Shown here piece by piece: positions 21,180 to 29,850 of a stretch of 64,000 nt of DNA. Position 1 is the stretch's first letter, and the number at the start of each line of letters is the position of its first letter. The stretch lies in the NCBI RefSeq assembly GCF_002278075.1, contig NZ_CP022989.1, forward strand, positions 1,674,001 to 1,738,000. Direction: 5' to 3'. This DNA is from Paraburkholderia aromaticivorans. GTDB lineage: Bacteria > Pseudomonadota > Gammaproteobacteria > Burkholderiales > Burkholderiaceae. The position numbers and the translations under genes are program-made. Under the pieces are notes generated by a model. It saw only the letters and a list, made by a program, of their open reading frames with translations, was not told the DNA's origin and did not search any database.

Positions 21180-22547
21180 TTAGCGCATGCCGGGCAACAT
21201 GCCCTTCATGCCGCGCATCATCTTTTGCAGATTGCCGCCCTTGAGCTTTTTCATCATGGTGCGCATCTGATCGTACTGATTCAGCATGCGGTTGACTTCC
21301 TGCACCTGCACGCCCGCGCCCGCGGCAATGCGGCGCTTGCGCGTGGCCTTGATCAGGTCGGGCTTCGCGCGTTCCAGCGGCGTCATGGAATTGATGATGC
21401 CTTCCATGCGGCGCATCTGCTTCTCGGCCTGACCCATGTCGGCGCCGGCGGCGGCCTGCTGGAATTGCGCGGGCAGTTTGTCCATCAGCGACGACAGGCC
21501 GCCCATGCCCTTCATTTGCGTCAGTTGCGCACGGAAATCGTTCAGATCGAAGTCACCGCCTTTCTTGACTTTGTCGGCGAGCTTCTGCGCAGCTTGGACG
21601 TCCACGCCGCGTTGTGCTTCTTCGACGAGGGCGAGAATATCGCCCATGCCGAGAATCCGGTTCGCCATGCGATCCGGGTAGAAGACTTCGAGCCCGTCGA
21701 GCTTTTCCGCGACGCCGACGAACTTGATCGGCTTGCCCGTGACGTGGCGCACGGAGAGCGCCGCGCCACCGCGCGAGTCGCCGTCGAGCTTGGTGAGGAC
21801 CACGCCGGTGAGCGGCAGCGCGTCGCTAAAGGCCTTGGCGGTGTTCACCGCGTCCTGTCCGAGCATCGCGTCGACGACGAACAGCGTTTCCGCCGGCTTC
21901 AGCTCGGTGTGCAGCGCGGCGATTTCCTTCATCATCGCTTCGTCGATACCGAGACGGCCGGCCGTGTCGACCAGCAGCACGTCGTGATAGTGGCGCTTGG
22001 CCCAGTCCACGGCGGCGCGCGCGATGTCGACCGGCTTCTGATCCGGCTCGGACGGGAAGAAATCCGCGCCGACCTGTTCGGTCACGGTCTTCAGCTGCGC
22101 GATAGCGGCGGGGCGGTAAACGTCGCACGACACGGTCAGTACTTTTTTCTTGTACTTCTCGCGCAGCAGCTTGGCGAGCTTACCGACGGTGGTCGTCTTG
22201 CCGGCACCTTGCAGGCCCGCCATCAGGATGACGGCCGGCGGCGTGACGGCGAGGTTCAGCTCGACCGCCTTGCCTTCGTAGTCGCCGCCGATGATCGCGG
22301 TCAGCTCGCGCTGCACCACGCCGACCAGCGCCTGGCCCGGCGACAGGCTGCTGATGACTTCCTCGCCGAGCGCCTTTTCCTTCACCTTGGCGATGAACTC
22401 GCGCACGACGGGCAGCGCCACGTCGGCCTCGAGCAGCGCGAGACGCACCTCGCGCAGCATTTCCTGGGTGTTCGCCTCGGTGAGCCGGGCTTCGCCGCGC
22501 AGCGTCTTGACGACGCGCGCCATCCGTTGAGTCAGATTGTCGAGCAT
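21180..22547 (-). CDS. ffh: Signal recognition particle protein Ffh (SRP54)
   Basis: A GTPase that binds 4.5S RNA and signal sequences to target nascent inner-membrane proteins to FtsY. The 455-aa protein has an N-terminal helical bundle (1-90) and a G domain with G1 GLQGAGKTTT at 111-120, DTAGRLGID and TKLDGDSRGG. The methionine-rich M domain follows (about 320-455; MKGMGGLSSLMDKLP, MRTMMKKL, MRGMKGMLPGM). The start at 22547 gives normal length. It is divergent from the CcsA-like gene, a conserved pairing in proteobacteria. Confidence 0.98.
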   Translation of the reverse strand: MLDNLTQRMARVVKTLRGEARLTEANTQEMLREVRLALLEADVALPVVREFIAKVKEKALGEEVISSLSPGQALVGVVQRELTAIIGGDYEGKAVELNLAVTPPAVILMAGLQGAGKTTTVGKLAKLLREKYKKKVLTVSCDVYRPAAIAQLKTVTEQVGADFFPSEPDQKPVDIARAAVDWAKRHYHDVLLVDTAGRLGIDEAMMKEIAALHTELKPAETLFVVDAMLGQDAVNTAKAFSDALPLTGVVLTKLDGDSRGGAALSVRHVTGKPIKFVGVAEKLDGLEVFYPDRMANRILGMGDILALVEEAQRGVDVQAAQKLADKVKKGGDFDLNDFRAQLTQMKGMGGLSSLMDKLPAQFQQAAAGADMGQAEKQMRRMEGIINSMTPLERAKPDLIKATRKRRIAAGAGVQVQEVNRMLNQYDQMRTMMKKLKGGNLQKMMRGMKGMLPGMR

Positions 22548-22628
22548 GGGGAGCGATGAACAGTGCGGCCCGGGCAGCGCGCGAAGCAGAAGACGTCGCG
22601 GAGTAGGGGCCTAGTGTAAACTTCGAAT

Positions 22629-23558
22629 ATGGATATTGTACTGTATGCCCTCACTGCGCTCCTCTATGGCGGTTTAGCCGTGGCCGGCTGGCGCTCGCAC
22701 CGGCAAGCCGCCGTGCGCCCCGTGCTCGAAAGCGTGCCGCCGGTGCCCGCTGCCGCGGCGCGCCTGTCTACGCCGTCGGCCGCGTCGGGCATGAGCGGCT
22801 CGGGTCGCGCGCTGCTGTTCGTGGCACTGCTGGCCCACGGTGTGCTGCTCCATACCACCATCTTTCCGCAAAACGCGATGGTGTTCGGTTTCGCGTTCGC
22901 GCTGTCGGCCATGTTCTGGCTGGGCGCGGGCATCTACTGGATCGAGAGCTTTTTTTTTCCGCTCGACGGCCTGCGCCTGCTGGTATTGCCGCTCGCCTGC
23001 GTTGCCTCGTTGTTGCCGCTCGCGTTCAACGGTGTGCGCGTGCTGCCGTATTCCGCCGCGCCGATGTTCAAGCTGCACTTTCTGATCGCCAACATCGCGT
23101 ACGGTCTGTTCGCGATCGCGGCGCTGCACGCCGTTCTGATGCTGCTGGTCGAGCGGCGTCTGCACGCCATGCGCGGCGGCGTCGCGCAGCGGCATACGGC
23201 CGCGGCGGGCAACGGCTGGCTGTCGAGCTGGCTCGATACGCTGCCGCCGCTCCTCACGCTGGAAAAGTTGCTGTTCCGTCTGATCGGCGCGGGTTTCGTC
23301 CTGCTGACGTTGACGCTGGTGTCGGGCATCCTGTTCAGCGAGCAACTGGTCGACCGTGCGCTGCAGCTCGATCACAAGACCGTGTTCGCGATTCTTTCCT
23401 GGGTGATGTTCGGCGCGCTGCTGACCGCGCGCAAGGTTTCCGGCTGGCGCGGCCGTGCGGCATTGCGCTGGGTGCTGGCGTCGTTCGTCGCGCTGTTGCT
23501 GGCGTACGTCGGCAGCCGTTTTGTTTTCGAGGTGCTGTTGCACCGTGCTGTAGTGTGA
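22629..23558 (+). CDS. Cytochrome c assembly (CcsA/YpjD-like) inner-membrane protein
   Basis: A 309-aa polytopic membrane protein of the CcsA/CcmC-like heme-handling family, near the YpjD subgroup usually found beside ffh. About eight hydrophobic helices are visible. Candidate heme-ligand histidines lie in KLHFLIANIAYG and LDHKTVFAILSW, the two conserved segments. It lacks the tryptophan-rich WWD loop of true CcmC/CcsA, so its exact job (heme transport or structural) is not certain. It starts 82 bp from the divergent ffh. Confidence 0.85.
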   Translation: MDIVLYALTALLYGGLAVAGWRSHRQAAVRPVLESVPPVPAAAARLSTPSAASGMSGSGRALLFVALLAHGVLLHTTIFPQNAMVFGFAFALSAMFWLGAGIYWIESFFFPLDGLRLLVLPLACVASLLPLAFNGVRVLPYSAAPMFKLHFLIANIAYGLFAIAALHAVLMLLVERRLHAMRGGVAQRHTAAAGNGWLSSWLDTLPPLLTLEKLLFRLIGAGFVLLTLTLVSGILFSEQLVDRALQLDHKTVFAILSWVMFGALLTARKVSGWRGRAALRWVLASFVALLLAYVGSRFVFEVLLHRAVV

Positions 23559-23567
23559 GCGTGTCCC

Positions 23568-23894
23568 ATGCGACAAATATTTCTGCTGATCCTGTTGTTC
23601 ATCGTCGGCCAGTGGCTGGTGAAGGCGCTGCGTCGTCATGACGCGCAGGCGTCCCAACGCAGCGGCACTGGCGCAAACGGCGCCGCCGGAGCGAAAGGCC
23701 CGAATGGTCCGAACGGCGGCGCGCGCGCGTCCGCTCCCGCGCCGGCGCAGCTCGCCGAGCCGATGATCCGTTGCGTCGAATGCGGCGTGCACGCGCCCAG
23801 GAGCGATTCCGTCGTGGTGGCGGGGCAGCCGTTCTGCAGCGCCGCGCACGCGCAGCGTCACGGCGCGCGGCCCACGGGCCGCGACGCTCGATGA
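23568..23894 (+). CDS. PP0621-family small protein (membrane anchor and zinc-ribbon-like end)
   Basis: A 108-aa protein of the PP0621 family with unknown function. An N-terminal hydrophobic segment (MRQIFLLILLFIVGQWLVKAL) looks like a membrane anchor. It is followed by an Ala/Gly/Pro/Asn-rich linker and a C-terminal cysteine motif, CVECG...FCSAAH, that could bind a metal as a degraded zinc ribbon. It lies between the CcsA-like gene and ampD, overlapping ampD by 4 bp (ATGA), so translation is coupled. Confidence 0.8.
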   Translation: MRQIFLLILLFIVGQWLVKALRRHDAQASQRSGTGANGAAGAKGPNGPNGGARASAPAPAQLAEPMIRCVECGVHAPRSDSVVVAGQPFCSAAHAQRHGARPTGRDAR

Positions 23895-24487
23895 GCGTCG
23901 AGTTCACCGTCGATACCGACGGTTGGGTCGCCGCCGCACGCAAACTGCCATCGCCGAATTTCGAAGCGCGGCCCGCAGGGGCCGAGCCGACGCTGATCGT
24001 CGTCCACAACATCAGCCTGCCGCCCAACGAGTTCGGCGGCACCGCGATCGCCGAACTGTTCCTCAACACGCTCGACTGCGACGCTCACCCGTACTACGAC
24101 TCGCACCTGCGTGGCGTGCGCGTGTCCGCGCATTTCGTGATTCATCGCGACGGGGCGCTCGAGCAATTCGTGTCGTGCAACGAGCGCGCGTGGCACGCCG
24201 GGCCGTCGAATTTTTTCGGCCGCGAGCGTTGCAATGATTTCTCGATCGGCATCGAACTGGAGGGCAGCGACACCACGCCTTTCGAAGCGGCGCAATACCG
24301 CACGCTCGGCGCTCTCGTGAGCGCGCTCAAGGCGCGCTATCCGGTTACGGCGCTCGCCGGTCACTCGGACATCGCCCCCGGTCGCAAGACCGATCCAGGG
24401 CCGCATTTCGAGTGGCAGCGCCTGCGGCGCGACACCTCGCTCGCCGCTCGGTATTTCCCCTATCTCAAGTTTTCCAAAACCCCGTAA
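23891..24487 (+). CDS. ampD: 1,6-anhydro-N-acetylmuramyl-L-alanine amidase AmpD
   Basis: A cytoplasmic amidase that strips the peptide from anhydro-muropeptides in peptidoglycan recycling; its loss derepresses AmpC beta-lactamases in species that carry ampR-ampC. The 198-aa protein has all three zinc ligands of the family: His39 (VVHNISLPP), His158 (GHSDIAPGRKTDPG) and Asp168. ELEG near 122-125 supplies the conserved catalytic-site glutamate. The start at 23891 overlaps the upstream gene stop. It is intact, so recycling should be normal. Confidence 0.97.
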   Translation: MSVEFTVDTDGWVAAARKLPSPNFEARPAGAEPTLIVVHNISLPPNEFGGTAIAELFLNTLDCDAHPYYDSHLRGVRVSAHFVIHRDGALEQFVSCNERAWHAGPSNFFGRERCNDFSIGIELEGSDTTPFEAAQYRTLGALVSALKARYPVTALAGHSDIAPGRKTDPGPHFEWQRLRRDTSLAARYFPYLKFSKTP

Positions 24488-24627
24488 CGGCCCCCTCGCG
24501 ACCCTTCTCGCGACTTCGCGCGATGCGCGGAGAACAAGGCGCGGCCTTGTTCTCCGGGGAGTCGGCTAGGCGCCGTGTTCGCGTTGCGCTAGCCAAAAGT
24601 CAAGACTTCGAAAGCAAATAAATCGAT

Positions 24628-24655
24628 TTGACCTGTCTCGAAAGTCCACTATACT
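24628..24655 (+). promoter_or_regulatory. Putative nrdA promoter
   Basis: -35 TTGACC (24628-24633) and -10 TATACT (24650-24655), 16 bp apart. The -10 lies inside the first NrdR-like box, as expected for a repressed nrd promoter. The implied leader before nrdA is nearly 400 nt. Confidence 0.6.
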
Positions 24656-24692
24656 TGGTGCCACAAATTCAGTTTTCCACTATATCTTGTGT
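24646..24692 (+). promoter_or_regulatory. Pair of NrdR boxes
   Basis: Box 2 at 24677-24692 matches the published NrdR consensus (ACACWATATATWGTGT) at 14 of 16 positions by eye. Box 1 at 24646-24661 matches at 11 of 16. Their starts are 31 bp apart, close to three helical turns, the usual NrdR tandem spacing. NrdR is the ATP/dATP-sensing repressor of ribonucleotide reductase genes. Its own gene is not in the window. Confidence 0.8.
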
Positions 24693-24697
24693 TGTGC

Positions 24698-24742
24698 TGT
24701 GCATAACCATGTGAATAACTGAGTGCATAACCGAGTGTATAA
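24698..24742 (+). promoter_or_regulatory. Array of four DnaA-box-like 12-bp repeats
   Basis: Four direct repeats with an exact 12-bp period begin at 24698, 24710, 24722 and 24734. Read on the minus strand, the first two are perfect DnaA boxes (TTATGCACA and TTATTCACA; consensus TTATNCACA), and the last two (TTATGCACT and TTATACACT) each differ at one position. They lie directly after the NrdR boxes and upstream of nrdA. DnaA control of nrdAB is known in E. coli; its occurrence here is inference. Confidence 0.7.
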
Positions 24743-24938
24743 GTCAGCGGCGCCCCGCTCCCGAGCATGGCGCCGCAAGCATTCCGGGCAGCGAAAAAAT
24801 TCCTGTGGCGCAGCCGGAGAGACCACCGGCGGCATCCAGAAAAACATTCAGGAAAAGGGCTCAGCCAGTGATCGCGACACACACGACGAAGACCGTTACG
24901 AATTCGAATCAGGCTTCATCGTTGTCGCATCCCGCCAC

Positions 24939-24958
24939 CCGGCTTAGCCGGCCTTTTT
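24939..24958 (+). terminator. Terminator-like stem in the nrdA leader
   Basis: A short stem CCGGC/GCCGG with a 3-nt loop is followed by CTTTTT, about 90 bp before the nrdA start. It is weak (5 bp), but its place inside the leader suggests possible attenuation. Confidence 0.35.
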
Positions 24959-25050
24959 CCTGCACCCCATCGCTTGCGCACGCGGCGGCGCAGCGTTCGT
25001 TTTAATCCGCGGATCTTCCCGCAACATTTCCAGGACCAGGAGCTTTGCAC

Positions 25051-28000
25051 ATGCAAACCACCGACAACGTGACGACCCGGTACGAGGGCTCACCGACTGG
25101 CCAGGCCTTCGGCCAGGCACAAGGCGCACAAGCGCTCGCGCCGCAAGCGACCTTCGCCGACTACAAGGTGATCCGTCGTAATGGCAGCGTCGTGTCGTTC
25201 GAACCGTCGAAAATCGCCATCGCCGTGACGAAGGCATTTCTGGCCGTGAACGGTGGTCAAGGCGCCGCCTCCGCGCGTGTGCGCGAACTGGTCGAGCAGC
25301 TCACGCAGAACGTGGTGCGCGCACTCGTGCGCAGCCGCCCGAACGGCGGCACGTTCCATATCGAAGACATTCAGGATCAGGTCGAGCTCGCGCTGATGCG
25401 CGGCGGCGAGCACAACGTCGCGCGTGCGTACGTGCTGTATCGCGAGAAGCGCAGCCAGGCGCGCGGTCATGACGAGCAGGTTGCCGCCAGCTCGCCGGGC
25501 CTGAACGTCACCGACAACGGCGTGACGCGTCCGTTGGATCTGGCCGCGCTGCGCGGCATCATCGAACTGGCTTGCTCGAATCTGGGCGACGCGGTGAGCG
25601 CCGATCCGATCATCGCGGAAACGGTCAAGAATCTGTACGACGGCGTGCCGATGAGCCAGGTCTACGACTCGGCGATCCTGGCTGCCCGCACGATGATCGA
25701 AAAGGACCCGGCGTACAGCCAGGTCACCGCCCGCATCCTGCTGCACACGATCCGCCGCGAGATCCTCGAAGAGGAAGTCACGCAGACGGAAATGGGCGAG
25801 CGCTACGCCGAGTATTTCCCGCAGTTCATCAAGCGCGGCGTGCAAGCCGAGCTGCTCGACGACAAGCTGCTGCAGTTCGACCTGAAGCGTCTCGGCGCCG
25901 CGCTCGACAACAACCGCGACCTGCAGTTCGGCTACCTCGGTCTGCAAACGCTGTACGACCGTTACTTCCTGCATCACGACGGCGTGCGCATCGAAATGCC
26001 GCAGGCATTCTTTATGCGTGTCGCGATGGGTCTGTCGCTGAACGAGATCGACCGTGAAGCGCGCGCGATCGAGTTTTACAACGTGCTGTCGAGCTTCGAC
26101 TTCATGTCGTCCACGCCCACTTTGTTCAACTCGGGCACCCGCCGCTCGCAACTGTCGTCGTGCTACCTGACGACGGTCGACGACGACCTCGACGGCATCT
26201 ACGAAGCGCTGAAGGAAAACGCGCTGCTCTCGAAGTTCGCCGGCGGCCTGGGCAACGACTGGACGCGCGTGCGTGCGCTCGGTTCGCACATCAAGGGCAC
26301 CAATGGCAAGTCGCAAGGCGTCGTGCCGTTCCTGAAGGTCGTCAACGACACAGCGGTCGCCGTGAACCAGGGCGGCAAGCGCAAGGGCGCGGTGTGCGCG
26401 TACCTGGAAACGTGGCACCTGGACATCGAGGAATTCCTCGAGCTGCGCAAGAACACCGGCGACGACCGCCGCCGTACGCACGACATGAACACGGCGAACT
26501 GGATTCCCGACCTGTTCATGAAGCGCGTGATGGAAGGCGGCGACTGGACGCTGTTCTCGCCGTCCACCTGCCCGGACCTGCACGACAAGTTCGGCGCTGA
26601 GTTCGAAACGGCTTACACGGCTTACGAAGACAAGGTCGCGCGCGGCGAGATCAAGCTGTTCAAGAAGATCCCGGCGGCGCAACTGTGGCGCAAGATGCTG
26701 GGCATGCTGTTCGAAACCGGCCACCCGTGGATCACGTTCAAGGATCCGTGCAATGTGCGCTCGCCGCAACAGCACGTCGGCGTCGTCCACTCGTCGAACC
26801 TGTGCACGGAAATCACGCTGAACACGAGCGACGCTGAAATCGCCGTCTGCAACCTGGGCTCGGTGAACCTCGTCGCGCACCTGAAGGAACAGGCCGACGG
26901 CACGCTCGTGCTCGACCACGACAAGTTGAAGCGCACCGTCAGCGTGGCGATGCGCATGCTCGACAACGTGATCGACATCAACTACTACGCGGTCGCCAAG
27001 GCACGTAACTCGAACCTCAAGCACCGTCCGGTCGGCATGGGCATCATGGGCTTCCAGGACTGCCTGCACCTGCTGCGCACGCCGTACGCGTCGGAAGAAG
27101 CGGTCAAGTTCGCCGATACGTCGATGGAAGCGGTCTGCTACTACGCCTACTACGCGTCGACGGAGCTGGCGCAGGAGCGCGGCCGTTACTCCAGCTACCG
27201 CGGCTCGCTGTGGGATCGCGGCATCCTCCCGCAAGACTCGGTGAAGCTGCTCGCCGAAGCGCGCGGCGGGTACGTGGAAGTCGATTCGAGCGAGTCGATG
27301 GACTGGACCGAACTGCGTTCGCGCATCGCCCAGTACGGCATGCGCAATTCGAACTGCGTCGCGATCGCGCCGACGGCGACGATCTCGAACATCATCGGCG
27401 TGTCGGCCTGTATCGAACCGACCTTCCAGAACCTCTATGTGAAGTCGAATCTGTCGGGCGAATTCACGGTGGTCAACGACTACCTGGTGCGCGACCTGAA
27501 GGCGCGCGGCCTGTGGGACGAAGTGATGGTCGCCGATCTGAAGTACTTCGACGGCACGCTCTCGCGCATCGACCGCATCCCGGCCGACCTGCGCGCGATC
27601 TACGCCACCGCGTTCGAAGTCGATCCGAAGTGGCTGGTCGAAGCGGCCTCGCGTCGTCAGAAGTGGATCGACCAGGCGCAGTCGCTGAACATTTACATGG
27701 GCGGCGCGTCGGGTAAGAAGCTCGACGAGATCTACAAGCTCGCCTGGGTGCGCGGTTTGAAGACCACGTACTACCTCCGCACGATGGCGGCGACCCACGT
27801 CGAGAAGTCGACCGTGGCGCACGGCGCGCTGAACGCGGTGAGCTCGGGTGGCGGCGAAGGTTCGGGCGGTGCCGCGGGTGGCGCAGCGGGTGGTTTCGGT
27901 GCGAACAACGGCGCGGCTGGTGGTGCCGCGGGTGGCTTTCAGGCTGCAGCGGCCGCGCCAGCAGTCGCGGTTGAAGCAGCGCCGGAAGCGGATGGTCCGG

Positions 28001-28056
28001 TGTGCATGATGCGTCCGGGCGACCCTGGCTTCGACGAATGCGAGGCCTGCCAGTAA
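25051..28056 (+). CDS. nrdA: Class Ia ribonucleoside-diphosphate reductase, alpha subunit
   Basis: Reduces ribonucleoside diphosphates to deoxy forms for DNA synthesis; forms the alpha2beta2 complex with NrdB. The 1001-aa protein has an N-terminal ATP-cone (about residues 32-130, IRRNGSVVSFEPSKIAIAV), the activity site where dATP inhibits. The 10-stranded barrel follows, with active-site segments STPTLFNSGT, SSCYL, NLCTEI and CNLGSVNL. The C-terminal tail ends in CEAC, the swing-arm cysteines reduced by thioredoxin. A Gly/Ala-rich stretch of about 60 residues precedes this tail. The start is the ATG at 25051, with AGGAG 8 bp upstream. Confidence 0.97.
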   Translation: MQTTDNVTTRYEGSPTGQAFGQAQGAQALAPQATFADYKVIRRNGSVVSFEPSKIAIAVTKAFLAVNGGQGAASARVRELVEQLTQNVVRALVRSRPNGGTFHIEDIQDQVELALMRGGEHNVARAYVLYREKRSQARGHDEQVAASSPGLNVTDNGVTRPLDLAALRGIIELACSNLGDAVSADPIIAETVKNLYDGVPMSQVYDSAILAARTMIEKDPAYSQVTARILLHTIRREILEEEVTQTEMGERYAEYFPQFIKRGVQAELLDDKLLQFDLKRLGAALDNNRDLQFGYLGLQTLYDRYFLHHDGVRIEMPQAFFMRVAMGLSLNEIDREARAIEFYNVLSSFDFMSSTPTLFNSGTRRSQLSSCYLTTVDDDLDGIYEALKENALLSKFAGGLGNDWTRVRALGSHIKGTNGKSQGVVPFLKVVNDTAVAVNQGGKRKGAVCAYLETWHLDIEEFLELRKNTGDDRRRTHDMNTANWIPDLFMKRVMEGGDWTLFSPSTCPDLHDKFGAEFETAYTAYEDKVARGEIKLFKKIPAAQLWRKMLGMLFETGHPWITFKDPCNVRSPQQHVGVVHSSNLCTEITLNTSDAEIAVCNLGSVNLVAHLKEQADGTLVLDHDKLKRTVSVAMRMLDNVIDINYYAVAKARNSNLKHRPVGMGIMGFQDCLHLLRTPYASEEAVKFADTSMEAVCYYAYYASTELAQERGRYSSYRGSLWDRGILPQDSVKLLAEARGGYVEVDSSESMDWTELRSRIAQYGMRNSNCVAIAPTATISNIIGVSACIEPTFQNLYVKSNLSGEFTVVNDYLVRDLKARGLWDEVMVADLKYFDGTLSRIDRIPADLRAIYATAFEVDPKWLVEAASRRQKWIDQAQSLNIYMGGASGKKLDEIYKLAWVRGLKTTYYLRTMAATHVEKSTVAHGALNAVSSGGGEGSGGAAGGAAGGFGANNGAAGGAAGGFQAAAAAPAVAVEAAPEADGPVCMMRPGDPGFDECEACQ

Positions 28057-28614
28057 GAAGTCGCAAACAGCAGGATCGCTGCTTGCTGACGAGTCATAGG
28101 TAATGACCCGCATGCAGCGAGCAGCGAAGCTGAAGCAAGTGAAGTAGAAGAGAAGTCGATGAGCGGCGCGGCGAGTGAAATAGAAGCGCGCCGCTCGTCG
28201 CGATGCAGCGAAGCGGCGCAGCTCGCTGAAGTCGTGAAGCGGTCAATCAGCAGTCAGCAGTCGGCAGCACCAGACGAAGCGCGCGACACAGTGCGCGCAC
28301 TACACGCTTCGATCGATGGTCGATCGACACGCCGGCCGGATAGCGGCAAGCAGTCGCAAGACGCTACAAGCACGCTCCGCAATATAGATAGATAGAGCAG
28401 CGAAACGATGCTTCGGCTCGTTGCTCTTCGAGTTCGCGAAGCACCTCGAAGACACACGTTCAACACGCTTCACATGAGGTGACACACACACTCTGTTGAA
28501 CAAAGTGTTGTATGAACGTAGCAACGCGAATCGAAAACAGGATTTTTCATCAGCGAACTCTTTTATCGCTCGTGAAAAGATGGTACAAACCGTTCTAAAT
28601 TGATGGTGACATTT
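28057..28614 (+). other. 558-bp spacer between nrdA and nrdB
   Basis: No gene is supported; the small open frames here have no ribosome site and no recognisable product. It contains a perfect 10-bp stem-loop (28161-28196, GAGCGGCGCG/CGCGCCGCTC), a repeated TCGATCGA palindrome near 28306-28325, and a CTTCGAG...CTCGAAG region near 28420-28450. The 5' half is purine-rich with many GAAG and GCAG repeats. Such a long gap is unusual for genes that are normally one operon, so nrdB may have its own promoter or a processed 5' end. Confidence 0.7.
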
Positions 28615-29850
28615 ATGCTCAACTGGGATGACGAGATCACTGCCGTAACTCCCTCGAGCGCTACGCAACAGAATGTGTTGCGCAACGCTGCGGGATCGGC
28701 TGTCGGTTCGCAAGTCGGAACGCGTTCCGCTCCTCATGCTCCCTCGGCTCAAGACGTCTTCGCGAACGACATTGCTGTCGCTCCCGTCGCTCATGTGACC
28801 AACGCCGCGGCCGGAACGGCTGCCGTTTCGGAAGCGCGGGTCAACGTCGCCGACAAGCGCATCATCAACGGCCAGACCGACGTCAATCAGTTGGTGCCGT
28901 TCAAATACAAGTGGGCTTGGGAAAAGTATCTGGCGGGTTGTGCCAACCACTGGATGCCGCAAGAAGTGAACATGTCGCGTGACATCGCCCTCTGGAAAGA
29001 CCCGAACGGTCTGACCGAAGACGAGCGCCGCATCGTCAAGCGCAACCTGGGCTTCTTCGTGACGGCCGATTCCCTTGCCGCCAACAATATCGTGCTGGGC
29101 ACCTACCGCCACATCACGGCGCCCGAATGCCGCCAGTTCCTGCTGCGCCAGGCGTTCGAAGAGGCAATCCACACGCACGCTTACCAGTACATCGTCGAAT
29201 CGCTGGGCCTCGACGAAGGCGAAATCTTCAACGCGTATCACGAGGTCTCCTCGATCCGCGCGAAAGACGAATTCCTGATTCCGTACATCCACGTGCTGAC
29301 CGATCCGGCCTTCAAGACCGGCACGCTCGAGGCAGACCAGACGCTCCTGCGCTCGCTGATCGTGTTCGCCTGTGTGATGGAGGGGCTGTTCTTCTACGTC
29401 GGCTTTACGCAAATCCTGGCGCTGGGTCGCCAGAACAAGATGACCGGCGCGGCGGAACAGTACCAGTACATCCTGCGCGACGAGTCGATGCACTGCAACT
29501 TCGGCATCGACCTGATCAACCAGATCAAACTCGAAAACCCGCAACTCTGGACGGCTGAATTCCGCGCGGAAATCCGCGAGATCTTCCAGCAGGCGGTCGA
29601 ACTCGAATATCGTTACGCAGAAGACACGATGCCGCGCGGGGTGCTCGGCCTCAACGCGTCGATGTTCAAGAGCTACCTGCGCTTCATCTGCAACCGCCGT
29701 TGCCAGCAGATCGGTCTCGATCCGCTGTACCCGAACGAGGAAAACCCGTTCCCGTGGATGAGCGAGATGATCGATTTGAAGAAGGAACGCAACTTCTTCG
29801 AGACGCGAGTGATCGAATATCAGACTGGCGGCGCGTTGACTTGGGAGTGA
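28615..29850 (+). CDS. nrdB: Class Ia ribonucleoside-diphosphate reductase, beta subunit
   Basis: The radical-generating subunit with a diiron-tyrosyl cofactor. The 411-aa protein starts MLNWDDE at 28615 (a further ATG at 28603 is possible; GGTGA at 28605-28609 is a weak ribosome site that favours 28615). Iron-ligand segments are present: [15 protein letters not shown] and RDESMHCNF. The C-terminus ends in a short acidic-hydrophobic tail ([10 protein letters not shown]) that docks on NrdA. The first ~70 residues are Ala/Ser-rich and variable. Confidence 0.97.
   Translation: MLNWDDEITAVTPSSATQQNVLRNAAGSAVGSQVGTRSAPHAPSAQDVFANDIAVAPVAHVTNAAAGTAAVSEARVNVADKRIINGQTDVNQLVPFKYKWAWEKYLAGCANHWMPQEVNMSRDIALWKDPNGLTEDERRIVKRNLGFFVTADSLAANNIVLGTYRHITAPECRQFLLRQAFEEAIHTHAYQYIVESLGLDEGEIFNAYHEVSSIRAKDEFLIPYIHVLTDPAFKTGTLEADQTLLRSLIVFACVMEGLFFYVGFTQILALGRQNKMTGAAEQYQYILRDESMHCNFGIDLINQIKLENPQLWTAEFRAEIREIFQQAVELEYRYAEDTMPRGVLGLNASMFKSYLRFICNRRCQQIGLDPLYPNEENPFPWMSEMIDLKKERNFFETRVIEYQTGGALTWE

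Larger units (their letters stand above)
24488..25050 (+). other. 563-bp nrdA upstream region
   Basis: No gene is seen here. It holds the nrdA promoter, two NrdR-like boxes, four DnaA-box-like repeats, a hairpin with 8-bp arms at 24746-24775 (GCGGCGCC/GGCGCCGC) and a small terminator-like stem at 24939-24958. The stretch from about 24600 to 24725 is clearly AT-richer than the genome around it, as expected for a control region. An open frame of about 70 codons at 24723-24947 has no support. Confidence 0.85.

Noticed and set aside
25090..28113. A 1007-codon open frame on the minus strand opposite nrdA.
   Set aside because: It is a high-GC shadow: codon usage on nrdA leaves the opposite frame free of stops. 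Arg/His/Val/Gln-rich content with no domain, and the nrdA frame is unmistakable.
28159..28395. A 78-codon open frame in the nrdA-nrdB spacer.
   Set aside because: No ribosome site and no family; its composition follows the repeats of the spacer.
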